A stretch of 64,000 nt of DNA from an uncultured Eubacterium sp. Lineage in GTDB: Bacteria; Bacillota; Clostridia; Lachnospirales; Lachnospiraceae. Position numbers and translations under genes: made by a program. Location: NCBI GenBank assembly GCA_910584795.1, contig CAJUBZ010000001.1, forward strand, positions 200,884-264,883, in the 5' to 3' direction. Below are positions 1 to 7,692 of this stretch, piece by piece. The notes beneath the pieces are model-generated. The model saw nothing but the letters and a program-made list of their open reading frames with translations. It searched no databases and was not told the origin of the DNA. Each line of letters opens with the position of its first letter. Positions within the stretch are counted from its first letter, which is position 1.

Positions 1-120
1 TTCCTGTCTGCTCACTTTTTTCTTTTCGCTGCCAAACATAAAAATGCAGACTACTGCAACAATTGCAATGATGACAACAGCAACTGCTGAACCAATAAAA
101 ATTTTCTTGTTTTTTAACAT
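1..120 (-). CDS. Partial hypothetical protein with N-terminal membrane anchor
   Basis: The first 40 codons of a minus-strand gene run off the left window edge. The start ATG at 120-118 overlaps the end of ybeY by 7 bp, which suggests translational coupling. The visible part reads a short Lys-rich start, one hydrophobic segment (about residues 7-30, rich in Val, Ile and Ala, ending near CIFMFG) and then a charged Lys/Arg stretch. That is the pattern of a signal anchor or uncleaved signal peptide, with the rest of the protein probably outside the membrane. The product is not recognised and too little is visible to assign a family. Confidence 0.6.
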   Translation of the reverse strand, partial: MLKNKKIFIGSAVAVVIIAIVAVVCIFMFGSEKKKVSRQE

Positions 121-620
121 TTTTTCTCCCTCGTTATTCCTAAATTTTCTAAAATTATATTCTGCATCTTTTCCATTTCTACCCGTTCTTTATCTTCCAT
201 ATGGTCGAAACCAAAAAGATGTAACATACTATGTGCTGTCAGAAAAGCCAGTTCTCTTTTGATAGAATGATTATATTCTTCTGCCTGACTTAATACCTTG
301 TCAAAGGATATCACAATATCACCCAGCATTAATTCACCGGTATCGGGATGAAAACATTCTAACATCTCCTCAAACTGATGAAACTCTCCAGCCTGTCCAT
401 ATTCAAGCAATGGAAAAGATAACACATCTGTCGGACTGTCTATTTTTCTTTGCTGACTATTAATTTTTCTTATCTCATTATTATCAACAATGGTAACATT
501 TACTTCAGATTCATAAGGACACTTGATAAAATCCAATGCCTCTTCAATTACTGAATTAATAATGTTTTTATAATCAATAACAATATCTTTTGGATATTCA
601 TTTTCTATATATACACTCAT
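114..620 (-). CDS. ybeY: Endoribonuclease YbeY (rRNA maturation factor)
   Basis: This is a zinc-dependent single-strand endoribonuclease acting in 16S rRNA 3' end maturation and ribosome quality control. The 168-residue protein has the family signature HSMLHLFGFDH; the metal ligands are His130, His134 and His140. The upstream block DSPTDVLSFP (about 61-70) is also typical. Length matches the family. It lies 47 bp downstream of phoH, an arrangement common in Firmicutes, and is read in the same direction, probably in one operon. The start has a modest AAAGAG Shine-Dalgarno element. Confidence 0.96.
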   Translation of the reverse strand: MSVYIENEYPKDIVIDYKNIINSVIEEALDFIKCPYESEVNVTIVDNNEIRKINSQQRKIDSPTDVLSFPLLEYGQAGEFHQFEEMLECFHPDTGELMLGDIVISFDKVLSQAEEYNHSIKRELAFLTAHSMLHLFGFDHMEDKERVEMEKMQNIILENLGITREKKC

Positions 621-667
621 TTTAAATTCTCTTTAATTATATTAATTTAATCTTGCCTGATAAAAAG

Positions 668-1657
668 TCATCTGCCCTTTTTATCGTTTTGTCTCGTCTG
701 CCTTTTTTCTTCATACTCTTCATATGCTTTCACAATTTTCTGCACCAAAGGATGTCTCACAACATCATTGTTATCAAGAAAAGCAAATCCGATATCTTCT
801 ACTTTTTTTAATACTTTTAGAGCCACATCAAGCCCTGATACAACATCTCTTGGCAGATCTTTCTGTGTTCGGTCTCCGGTCACGATTACTTTTGATCCAA
901 ATCCAATACGTGTTAGAAACATCTTCATTTGTGCCGGTGTTGTATTCTGTGCTTCATCTAGAATAATAAAGGCATTATCCAGCGTTCTTCCTCTCATATA
1001 AGCAAGAGGTGCCACTTCAATAATTCCTTTCTCAGTATTAGTAACAAAACTTTCTGCTCCCATAATCTGATAGAGAGCATCATAGAGTGGTCTTAAATAA
1101 GGGTCTACCTTACTCTGTAAATCACCTGGAAGGAAACCAAGATTTTCCCCTGCCTCAATGGCTGGTCTTGTCAAAATAATTTTATTTACTTCGTTATTTC
1201 TGAGAGCTGTAATTGCCATCGCCATTGCCAAATATGTTTTTCCGGTTCCGGCCGGACCGATACCAAACACAATCATTTTGTCCCGAATTAAATCTACGTA
1301 ACTTTTCTGTCCCAATGTTTTTGGCTTAATCGGTTTTCCCATAACTGTTCTACAAATAATACTGTCATCCAGTTCTACAATTGCCGCTTCTTTTTCTTCA
1401 AAACAAAGCGATAATGCATAATCAACATTCTGCTCCGTTATCTCATTTCCTCTTCTGGCTAATTCCATCAACTGATGAAAAACATTTTTTGCTCTTCTTG
1501 TAGCATCTTCTCCACCAATAATTTTTAATTCATTGTCTCTGGAAATAATTGTCACATGCAGCGTACGTTCTATTTTTTTGATATTAAAATCAAATTGCCC
1601 GAATACCCTTTTCTCATACTCTGCCGGAATATCAATGATACTTTCTATTACGCTCAT
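668..1657 (-). CDS. phoH: PhoH family ATPase
   Basis: A 329-residue PhoH-like P-loop ATPase of the PhoH/YbeZ group, which is linked to RNA metabolism and commonly found beside ybeY. The Walker A motif GPAGTGKT is at about 134-141 and the Walker B region IILDEAQN near 233. An N-terminal KH-like region (about 1-100) precedes the ATPase domain and the C-terminus is Lys/Arg-rich. It follows yqfD by only 14 bp. Exact substrate is not known for this family. The ATG has only a weak, distant AAAGGT ribosome site, so translation may depend on coupling to yqfD. Confidence 0.93.
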   Translation of the reverse strand: MSVIESIIDIPAEYEKRVFGQFDFNIKKIERTLHVTIISRDNELKIIGGEDATRRAKNVFHQLMELARRGNEITEQNVDYALSLCFEEKEAAIVELDDSIICRTVMGKPIKPKTLGQKSYVDLIRDKMIVFGIGPAGTGKTYLAMAMAITALRNNEVNKIILTRPAIEAGENLGFLPGDLQSKVDPYLRPLYDALYQIMGAESFVTNTEKGIIEVAPLAYMRGRTLDNAFIILDEAQNTTPAQMKMFLTRIGFGSKVIVTGDRTQKDLPRDVVSGLDVALKVLKKVEDIGFAFLDNNDVVRHPLVQKIVKAYEEYEEKRQTRQNDKKGR

Positions 1658-1671
1658 TTATAAAAATACCT

Positions 1672-2886
1672 TTACTGTCCTTTCGTTTCGTCATTTATAG
1701 ATTCTTTTTCCATGTTAATTTTCTGGATATCCTCTTCAAGAATATAAGAAACCTCGCCTAAAGGTTCCAGACAGATAATCTCTCCTGAACAAGTATAAGA
1801 ATCCCTCTCTTTTACTATTTTAACATTTTTTTCAAGTATTTTGTACCCTTTTTGCTCCATTATTAATAATTTATTGTACAATCGTTTTTTTAATATTTTT
1901 GCAGCTTCTTTTTCAGTATATTTACATTTAAGGGAAGTGTACGGCTTTACAGAATATTTTTGAATGCATATTGGAAGATAATAATTTCCAAATCCCTTTA
2001 ATTTTATCTCTTTATATGCAATGTTTTTATTCTTAGTATTCCCTGTTTTTACCCATTTATATCCGCTTATAGAAGGCAGATAATAAGAATATCCCTTTTT
2101 GTATTCTTTTCTCTTATAATCTATTTTTAATTCATCTTTGTACTCATATTTTGTTTTTCCAATAACTTCACCGTCAGAATTGCATGGCTTTGTAAAAAGC
2201 TTCTGTTCAGACTCATCAAATACATCTACAAGCCCATTAATTAATATGGTACCTTTCTTTACTTTGTCTCCCACTTTTACTCCGGGTACACCGGAACGTA
2301 CAAGAATCGATACAATTTCAGCATCTTTATTTGCAGCAATATGATAGGGTTTTGTCTCCTTTTTTGAAATTTCTGTAATATAATTTTCTTTAATATGTAT
2401 AATTAGATTTGTTCCTTTAATTTCTGCACAGACCCAGCTGATATCATTATATTTTCTTCTAATTTTTTTCTCCAGGTCTTCACAGTTTATTTTATTTTTT
2501 GCCAGTCCTTCTCGAATATTTTGAGAATAAACAAAAGTTTTTAACTTGTTAGTTGTATATGAATAATTTCCTTCAACAGATATTTCCCATATATATCTGG
2601 AACATAATATCAGTCCACTAATAAATACGAAAGCAAATATTATTGCAACTTTAAAAATAAGCTTATCTACCAGTTTTGTATAGATTCCTTTTTCACTAAT
2701 TTTCAAAATATGAATGTTATTTTCTTTTAATATATTTAATGTCTCATCTATATCTGTATAATCTACATAAAAACTTGTTTTGTTATCTTTATTTATAATA
2801 TTCCTGATATTAATTTTATTAGCAGCATTTAATACCCTGTATATATATTTTCTATCAATAATAATTTCATAAAAATGAAACTTCAT
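1672..2886 (-). CDS. yqfD: Sporulation protein YqfD
   Basis: YqfD is a mother-cell sporulation membrane protein, made under sigma E in Bacillus; its biochemical role is unsettled. An in-frame GTG at 2898 exists, but the ATG at 2886 has an AGGTGGG ribosome site 7 nt upstream, giving 404 residues. One clear membrane segment (about 77-96) separates a small N-terminal cytoplasmic domain from a long outer region with a POTRA-like and beta-rich appearance. It overlaps the end of yqfC by 20 bp, the standard yqfC-yqfD pairing of endospore formers. Confidence 0.9.
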   Translation of the reverse strand: MKFHFYEIIIDRKYIYRVLNAANKINIRNIINKDNKTSFYVDYTDIDETLNILKENNIHILKISEKGIYTKLVDKLIFKVAIIFAFVFISGLILCSRYIWEISVEGNYSYTTNKLKTFVYSQNIREGLAKNKINCEDLEKKIRRKYNDISWVCAEIKGTNLIIHIKENYITEISKKETKPYHIAANKDAEIVSILVRSGVPGVKVGDKVKKGTILINGLVDVFDESEQKLFTKPCNSDGEVIGKTKYEYKDELKIDYKRKEYKKGYSYYLPSISGYKWVKTGNTKNKNIAYKEIKLKGFGNYYLPICIQKYSVKPYTSLKCKYTEKEAAKILKKRLYNKLLIMEQKGYKILEKNVKIVKERDSYTCSGEIICLEPLGEVSYILEEDIQKINMEKESINDETKGQ

Positions 2887-3118
2887 GAATACACCCACCT
2901 ATAATCATTGATTCGCAATTATAAAACTTTACACATAAAGAAGTTCCTGTGATTTTAATCAGATACTTTTTACATACAATTTCTATTTCTTCCTCGCATA
3001 ACTTTTTAATGCATTTAAAATTTTCTAAAACGATTTCCTTATTTCCTGTCATTTGTACCAGGCATTCATGATTTACTACATCTCTTGGAATATCATATTC
3101 ATTATCTACATTAAACAT
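2867..3118 (-). CDS. yqfC: Sporulation protein YqfC
   Basis: A small 83-residue protein of the YqfC family, found only in endospore formers and encoded directly before yqfD. The sequence is a compact beta-rich domain ending in the typical GGCIHEVSFL tail. The ATG is preceded by AGAAGG at good spacing. The overlap with yqfD implies coupled translation. A sigma E-like promoter lies just upstream (3146-3174), as expected for a mother-cell gene. Its function is unknown beyond the sporulation link. Confidence 0.88.
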   Translation of the reverse strand: MFNVDNEYDIPRDVVNHECLVQMTGNKEIVLENFKCIKKLCEEEIEIVCKKYLIKITGTSLCVKFYNCESMIIGGCIHEVSFL

Positions 3119-3145
3119 ATAAAACCTTCAGAATGTGCTCATACT

Positions 3146-3174
3146 ATTTTATGAGTTGGAGAGTTGGTTTATAC
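3146..3174 (-). promoter_or_regulatory. Candidate sigma E promoter for yqfC-yqfD
   Basis: On the minus strand GTATAAA (3174-3168) and CATAAAAT (3153-3146) are separated by 14 bp. This fits the mother-cell sigma E pattern (GHATAWW, 14-15 bp, CATACAHT) with one mismatch in the -10. The predicted transcript start would be about 20 nt before the yqfC ATG. There is no sigma A box in this gap. Confidence 0.55.
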
Positions 3175-3216
3175 AAAAGAATCGGCTTTATTTTCATATA
3201 ATTTTGAGGGCAACAT

Positions 3217-3246
3217 AAAAAGCCAGGACATAAGTCCTGGCTTTTT
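3217..3246 (-). terminator. Rho-independent terminator of rpsU
   Basis: A perfect 13-bp stem (AAAAAGCCAGGAC paired with GTCCTGGCTTTTT) with a 4-nt loop lies 4 bp beyond the rpsU stop codon. It ends in a T run in both orientations. It separates rpsU from the sporulation pair yqfC-yqfD. Confidence 0.9.
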
Positions 3247-3250
3247 ATCA

Positions 3251-3427
3251 TTAATTATATTTGCGCTTTCTAGCAGCTTCTGATTTCTTCTTACGCTTTA
3301 CGCTTGGTTTTTCGTAATGTTCTCTTTTGCGAATCTCCTGCTGAATACCAGCCTTTGCGCAATTTCTCTTGAATCGACGTAATGCACTGTCGATTGATTC
3401 GTTTTCTTTTACGATAACGCTTGACAT
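3251..3427 (-). CDS. rpsU: 30S ribosomal protein S21
   Basis: S21 is a small subunit protein bound near the anti-Shine-Dalgarno end of 16S rRNA. The 58-residue product starts MSSVIVKENESIDSALRRF and ends in a strongly basic tail (KRKKKSEAARKRKYN), the normal length and form in Firmicutes. A GGGAGGG ribosome site precedes the ATG. The gene is monocistronic: it has its own strong promoter (3495-3522) and its own terminator (3217-3246). Confidence 0.97.
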   Translation of the reverse strand: MSSVIVKENESIDSALRRFKRNCAKAGIQQEIRKREHYEKPSVKRKKKSEAARKRKYN

Positions 3428-3494
3428 CTGTTCTTCCCTCCCTTCAGTTATAGATTCCTAAAACTGTAGGTATTTGTGTTTAACACACTCAAAT

Positions 3495-3522
3495 ATTATA
3501 CCATAATTTTCTATGACGTCAA
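3495..3522 (-). promoter_or_regulatory. Sigma A promoter of rpsU
   Basis: On the minus strand TTGACG (3522-3517) and TATAAT (3500-3495) are 16 bp apart, with an extended TGG just before the -10. The start point should be near 3488, leaving a leader of about 60 nt. Confidence 0.8.
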
Positions 3523-3556
3523 TAACTTTATTGTCTTAAATTATTCGTTGCTAATA

Positions 3557-6193
3557 TTATAGCAGCTGTTCTAATATTTCTTTTGCTTTTGCCACAGCTT
3601 CATCTGCACCTGCCGGATTTTTTCCACCAGCCTGTGCCATGTTTGGACGACCGCCGCCGCCACCGCCGACACATTTTGCAATCTCTTTAATCATATTTCC
3701 TGCATGAGCACCTTTGGATATAGCATCATCGTCTGCCATAACAATAACATTAGCCTTGTCAGCAGTTGTTGACACAATAACGATTACACCGCCGCCCATT
3801 TTCTCTTTCAGATTATCTCCAAGATTTCTTAAACCATTCATATCTACATCAGATACTTTTGTTGCAAGAAGTTTTACACCTTTTACTTCTACCACACTGT
3901 TTAATACATCTCCTACCGAGTCGTTTGCCATTTTTGCCTTTAATTTCTCATTTTCGCTGGATAAAGACTTGATTTCATCATGTAACGACTGAATCTTCTT
4001 TGCTAATGCATTTGGCTCTGATTTCGCAATTTTTGCTGCTTCATGAAGTGTTTTTTCCATATTAGCATAATACTTCATAAGACCAGTTCCTGTTAAAGCC
4101 TCAATTCTGCGGACTCCTGCTGAAATACCTGCCTCAGAGACAATCTTGAAATAGGATATTGTGCTGGTATTTGAAACATGAGTACCACCACAAAGTTCTA
4201 CAGAGTAATCTCCCATAGATACAACTCTTACAGTCTCTCCATATTTCTCTCCAAACAATGCCATAGCACCTGTTTTCTTTGCATCTTCCAAACTCATTTC
4301 TTTTGTGATAACATCAAGACCGTTCGCAATCTGCTCATTGACCATTGCTTCAACTTTTTCAATCTCTTCTTTTGTCATTGCCTGGAAATGTGTAAAGTCA
4401 AATCTTAATCTGTCAGCATCTACATAAGAACCTGCCTGTTCTACATGCTCTCCTAACACAACCTTCAAAGCCTTCTGTAAAAGGTGTGTTGCACTGTGAT
4501 TCTTTGCTGTTGCGTTTCTAAGCATTGCATCTACCTTTAATGCAGCCTTATCGCCAGCCTGTAGCATACCTTTTGTAACATATCCTACATGTCCCACCAT
4601 ACTTCCATGCAATTTAATTGTATCAACTACTTTAAATTGGCCGTTTGCAGTCTCAATAATACCTTTATCGCCTGCCTGACCACCCATTGTTGCATAAAAT
4701 GGTGTTTCTTCTACAACAATCGTTCCTTTATCTCCATCTGTAAGAGCCTGTACCACTTCACTTTCTGTCGTAAGAGCGGTAATTACAGAATCTTCCACCA
4801 ATCTATCATATCCTACAAACTTTGATGTTAAAGCATTATCAAGGCTTTCATAAACAGTCTCATCTGCTCCCATATAATTAGTCGTCTTGCGGGCTTTTCT
4901 TGCAGTTTCTCTCTGAACATCCATAGCCTTCTTAAAGCCTTCTTCATCTACAGAGAATCCTTTTTCTTCAAGAATTTCCATCGTAAGATCAAGTGGGAAT
5001 CCGTATGTGTCGTATAATTTAAAAGCATTGTCGCCTGACAACATTTTTTCGCCTTTTGACTCCATTTCTGCTTCCATATCAGACAAAATACTTAATCCGG
5101 TATCAATCGTTTTATTGAATTTATTTTCTTCCTCCGTTAAGACTTTGAAGATCATGCTCTTCTTTTCATCTAATTCAGGATATCCGTCTTTGGAACCTTC
5201 AATTACTGTTTTAGACAGATCTGATAAGAACATTCCATCAACTCCAAGAAGTCTTCCATGTCTTGCAGCACGTCTGATTAATCTTCTAAGTACATAACCT
5301 CTTCCTTCGTTGGATGGCATAATACCATCAGAAATCATAAATGTTGCAGAACGAATATGATCTGTGATAATTCTGATAGAAACATCCCACTTATATTCTT
5401 TCTTATATTCTTTTCCGGAAATCTCGCAAACTTTATCACGAAGAGATTTGATTGTATCAACATCAAAAATAGAATCCACATCCTGAACTACTGTAGCAAG
5501 ACGCTCTAATCCCATACCTGTATCAATGTTTTTATTCTTTAATGTTTCATAATTTCCTTTTCCGTCATTTTCAAACTGTGTAAATACATTGTTCCAAATC
5601 TCAATATATCTGTCACATTCACAGCCTACCGTACAGCCAGGTTCTCCACAACCGTATTTTTCACCTCTGTCATAATAAATTTCAGAACAAGGACCACAAG
5701 GACCTGCACCATGCTCCCAGAAATTATCTTCCTTACCAAATTTGAAAATACGTTCCGCTGGAATACCCATCTCTTTATTCCAGATTTCAAAAGCCTCATC
5801 ATCTTCTAAATAAACAGAAGGATATAATCTGTCTGCATCAAGACCTACCACCTCAGTCAAAAATTCCCATGACCAGTGAATTGCTTCTGTCTTAAAATAA
5901 TCTCCAAAAGAGAAGTTTCCAAGCATTTCAAAGAATGTACCATGACGGGCTGTCTTTCCGATATTTTCAATATCACCAGTTCTGATACATTTCTGACATG
6001 TTGCCATTCTTGTTTTTGGTGGTATCTCCTGTCCTGTAAAATATGGCTTTAGAGGAGCCATACCTGCATTGATTAACAACAAACTATTATCATTATGAGG
6101 AACTAATGAATAACTTCCTCTTACTAAATGCTCCTTTGACTCAAAGAAGTCTAAAAACATCTGTCTTAATTCATTTAATCCATATTTCTTCAT
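3557..6193 (-). CDS. alaS: Alanyl-tRNA synthetase
   Basis: The enzyme charges tRNA-Ala and edits mischarged Ser and Gly. The start is taken as the ATG at 6193, since GGAGGA lies 7 nt upstream; a TTG 15 bp earlier is in frame but overlaps that ribosome site. The product has 878 residues, normal for AlaRS. Order: class II catalytic core (N-terminal 400), editing domain with HSATH and the CGGTH zinc site, then the C-Ala domain with a glycine run GGGGGG near the end. It starts 17 bp after tyrS ends, so the two synthetases form an operon. Confidence 0.98.
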   Translation of the reverse strand: MKKYGLNELRQMFLDFFESKEHLVRGSYSLVPHNDNSLLLINAGMAPLKPYFTGQEIPPKTRMATCQKCIRTGDIENIGKTARHGTFFEMLGNFSFGDYFKTEAIHWSWEFLTEVVGLDADRLYPSVYLEDDEAFEIWNKEMGIPAERIFKFGKEDNFWEHGAGPCGPCSEIYYDRGEKYGCGEPGCTVGCECDRYIEIWNNVFTQFENDGKGNYETLKNKNIDTGMGLERLATVVQDVDSIFDVDTIKSLRDKVCEISGKEYKKEYKWDVSIRIITDHIRSATFMISDGIMPSNEGRGYVLRRLIRRAARHGRLLGVDGMFLSDLSKTVIEGSKDGYPELDEKKSMIFKVLTEEENKFNKTIDTGLSILSDMEAEMESKGEKMLSGDNAFKLYDTYGFPLDLTMEILEEKGFSVDEEGFKKAMDVQRETARKARKTTNYMGADETVYESLDNALTSKFVGYDRLVEDSVITALTTESEVVQALTDGDKGTIVVEETPFYATMGGQAGDKGIIETANGQFKVVDTIKLHGSMVGHVGYVTKGMLQAGDKAALKVDAMLRNATAKNHSATHLLQKALKVVLGEHVEQAGSYVDADRLRFDFTHFQAMTKEEIEKVEAMVNEQIANGLDVITKEMSLEDAKKTGAMALFGEKYGETVRVVSMGDYSVELCGGTHVSNTSTISYFKIVSEAGISAGVRRIEALTGTGLMKYYANMEKTLHEAAKIAKSEPNALAKKIQSLHDEIKSLSSENEKLKAKMANDSVGDVLNSVVEVKGVKLLATKVSDVDMNGLRNLGDNLKEKMGGGVIVIVSTTADKANVIVMADDDAISKGAHAGNMIKEIAKCVGGGGGGRPNMAQAGGKNPAGADEAVAKAKEILEQLL

Positions 6194-6210
6194 TGTATCT
6201 TCCTCCAATA

Positions 6211-7437
6211 CTAATCAGCTTTTACCTGATGGAATGCTTTTTTACCCTTTTTAATTAAAATAACACCTTCATCATTGTAATTGGCTGTAGTAAATGTTGC
6301 ATCTATCTCTGTAACTTTTTCTCCATTGACAGAAACGCCACCCTGCTGAACCAGTCTTCTAGCCTCTCCACGGGAAGCAGCAAGTTTTGTATCTACTAAA
6401 ATTGTAAGAATATCTTTTCCTGCATCTAATTCATCTTTGGCATATATTGTCGTTGGTAAATCTCCGGAAATACCACCTTTTGCAAACATGTTTTTAGCTG
6501 CATCTAATGCTTTCTTAGCTTCTTCCTCACCATGAACTAATTCTGTCAATTCGTATGCAAGAATTTCTTTTGCTTTATTCAGTTCTGCACCTTCCCACGC
6601 TTCCATTTCCTGAATCTGCTCAATTGGAAGGAATGTAAGCATTTTAAGACATTTGATAACATCGGCATCATCCACATTTCTCCAGTACTGGAAGAATTCA
6701 TATGGAGATGTCTTTTCAGGGTCAAGCCATACTGCACCGCTGACAGTTTTACCCATCTTCTTTCCTTCTGAATTAAGAAGTAAAGTAATCGTCATGGCTG
6801 AGGCATCTTTACCAAGTTTACGTCTGATAAGTTCTGTTCCACCTAACATATTACTCCACTGGTCATCACCACCAAACTGAAGATTGCAGCCGTAATCCTG
6901 GAATAATTTGTAGAAGTCGTAACTCTGCATAATCATGTAGTTAAACTCTAAGAAACTAAGACCTCTCTCCATTCTCTGCTTGTAACATTCTGCTGTAAGC
7001 ATTCTGTTGACACTAAAATGAGGTCCCACCTCTCTTAAAACATCAATATAATTCAAATCCATTAACCAGTCTGCGTTATTTACCATTAATGCTTTTCCTT
7101 CAGAAAAGTCAATAAATCTGCTCATCTGTTTTTTGAAACATTCAATATTATGTTCGATAGTCTCCTTTGTCATCATCTGACGCATATCTGTCTTTCCTGA
7201 TGGATCACCAATCATCGCAGTTCCACCGCCAAGTAATGCGATAGGCTTATTTCCTGCCATCTGCAGTCTCTTCATCAGACATAATGCCATAAAGTGACCT
7301 ACATGAAGACTATCTGCTGTCGGATCAAAACCGATATAAAAAGTTGCTTTTCCATTATTTATTAAATCTTTAATTAATTCTTCATCCGTAACCTGTGCAA
7401 TCAGACCACGTGCTTGTAATTCTTCGTATGTGTTCAT
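6211..7437 (-). CDS. tyrS: Tyrosyl-tRNA synthetase
   Basis: This class I synthetase charges tRNA-Tyr. The HIGH-type motif appears as SLHVGH (43-48), the KMSKS-type loop as KMGKT (227-231) and the tyrosine pocket as QFGGDDQW (187-194). A C-terminal S4-like RNA-binding domain covers roughly 340-400. The length of 408 residues is usual. It is the first gene of tyrS-alaS. In many Firmicutes tyrS is T-box controlled; here no T-box core is seen, and the leader instead holds a structured repeat (7487-7620). Confidence 0.98.
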   Translation of the reverse strand: MNTYEELQARGLIAQVTDEELIKDLINNGKATFYIGFDPTADSLHVGHFMALCLMKRLQMAGNKPIALLGGGTAMIGDPSGKTDMRQMMTKETIEHNIECFKKQMSRFIDFSEGKALMVNNADWLMDLNYIDVLREVGPHFSVNRMLTAECYKQRMERGLSFLEFNYMIMQSYDFYKLFQDYGCNLQFGGDDQWSNMLGGTELIRRKLGKDASAMTITLLLNSEGKKMGKTVSGAVWLDPEKTSPYEFFQYWRNVDDADVIKCLKMLTFLPIEQIQEMEAWEGAELNKAKEILAYELTELVHGEEEAKKALDAAKNMFAKGGISGDLPTTIYAKDELDAGKDILTILVDTKLAASRGEARRLVQQGGVSVNGEKVTEIDATFTTANYNDEGVILIKKGKKAFHQVKAD

Positions 7438-7486
7438 TTCTATTCTCCTTCTTTTGCATATTCCCTATGCACTAGCTTAGATATTG

Positions 7487-7620
7487 CAGTTCAGCCATCA
7501 GCTCGAATCCACTTCGCTGCTTCTCGCTGATATGGTTCACCATATGACATATGAAATAAATATCAGAATTTCTGCAAGCAGTCTTCTGATATTTATTTCA
7601 TATATTACATGGCTGAACTG
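7487..7620 (-). repeat. Structured element, copy A, in the tyrS leader
   Basis: The element is bounded by 12-bp inverted repeats (cagttcagccat at 7487-7498, atggctgaactg at 7609-7620). Inside is a perfect 20-bp stem (7549-7568 with 7584-7603) whose loop carries ctgcaagcag, and a small hairpin around ggttcacc. A diverged copy in the same orientation relative to the next gene lies at 47011-47149 upstream of rsmD. The outer arms, the loop hairpin and the patch near GAGAAGCAGCGAAGTG are conserved between copies, while the long stem differs but stays paired. It may be a cis-acting RNA or a miniature mobile repeat. Confidence 0.75.
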
Positions 7621-7636
7621 TAACATTCAAATATTG

Positions 7637-7665
7637 ATTTTAGCATAGGAACAAGTATTTTACAA
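7637..7665 (-). promoter_or_regulatory. Candidate sigma A promoter of tyrS-alaS
   Basis: On the minus strand TTGTAA (7665-7660) and TAAAAT (7642-7637) are 17 bp apart. The start would fall near 7630, so structured copy A would begin at about the 5' end of the transcript and make up most of a leader of roughly 190 nt. Confidence 0.6.
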
Positions 7666-7692
7666 TAAACCTTTGGAAGAAAAATACAAAAC

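Noticed and set aside
7438..7692. T-box riboswitch upstream of tyrS
   Set aside because: The conserved AGGGTGGNACCGCG core is absent on the minus strand; the structure present is the two-copy inverted element.
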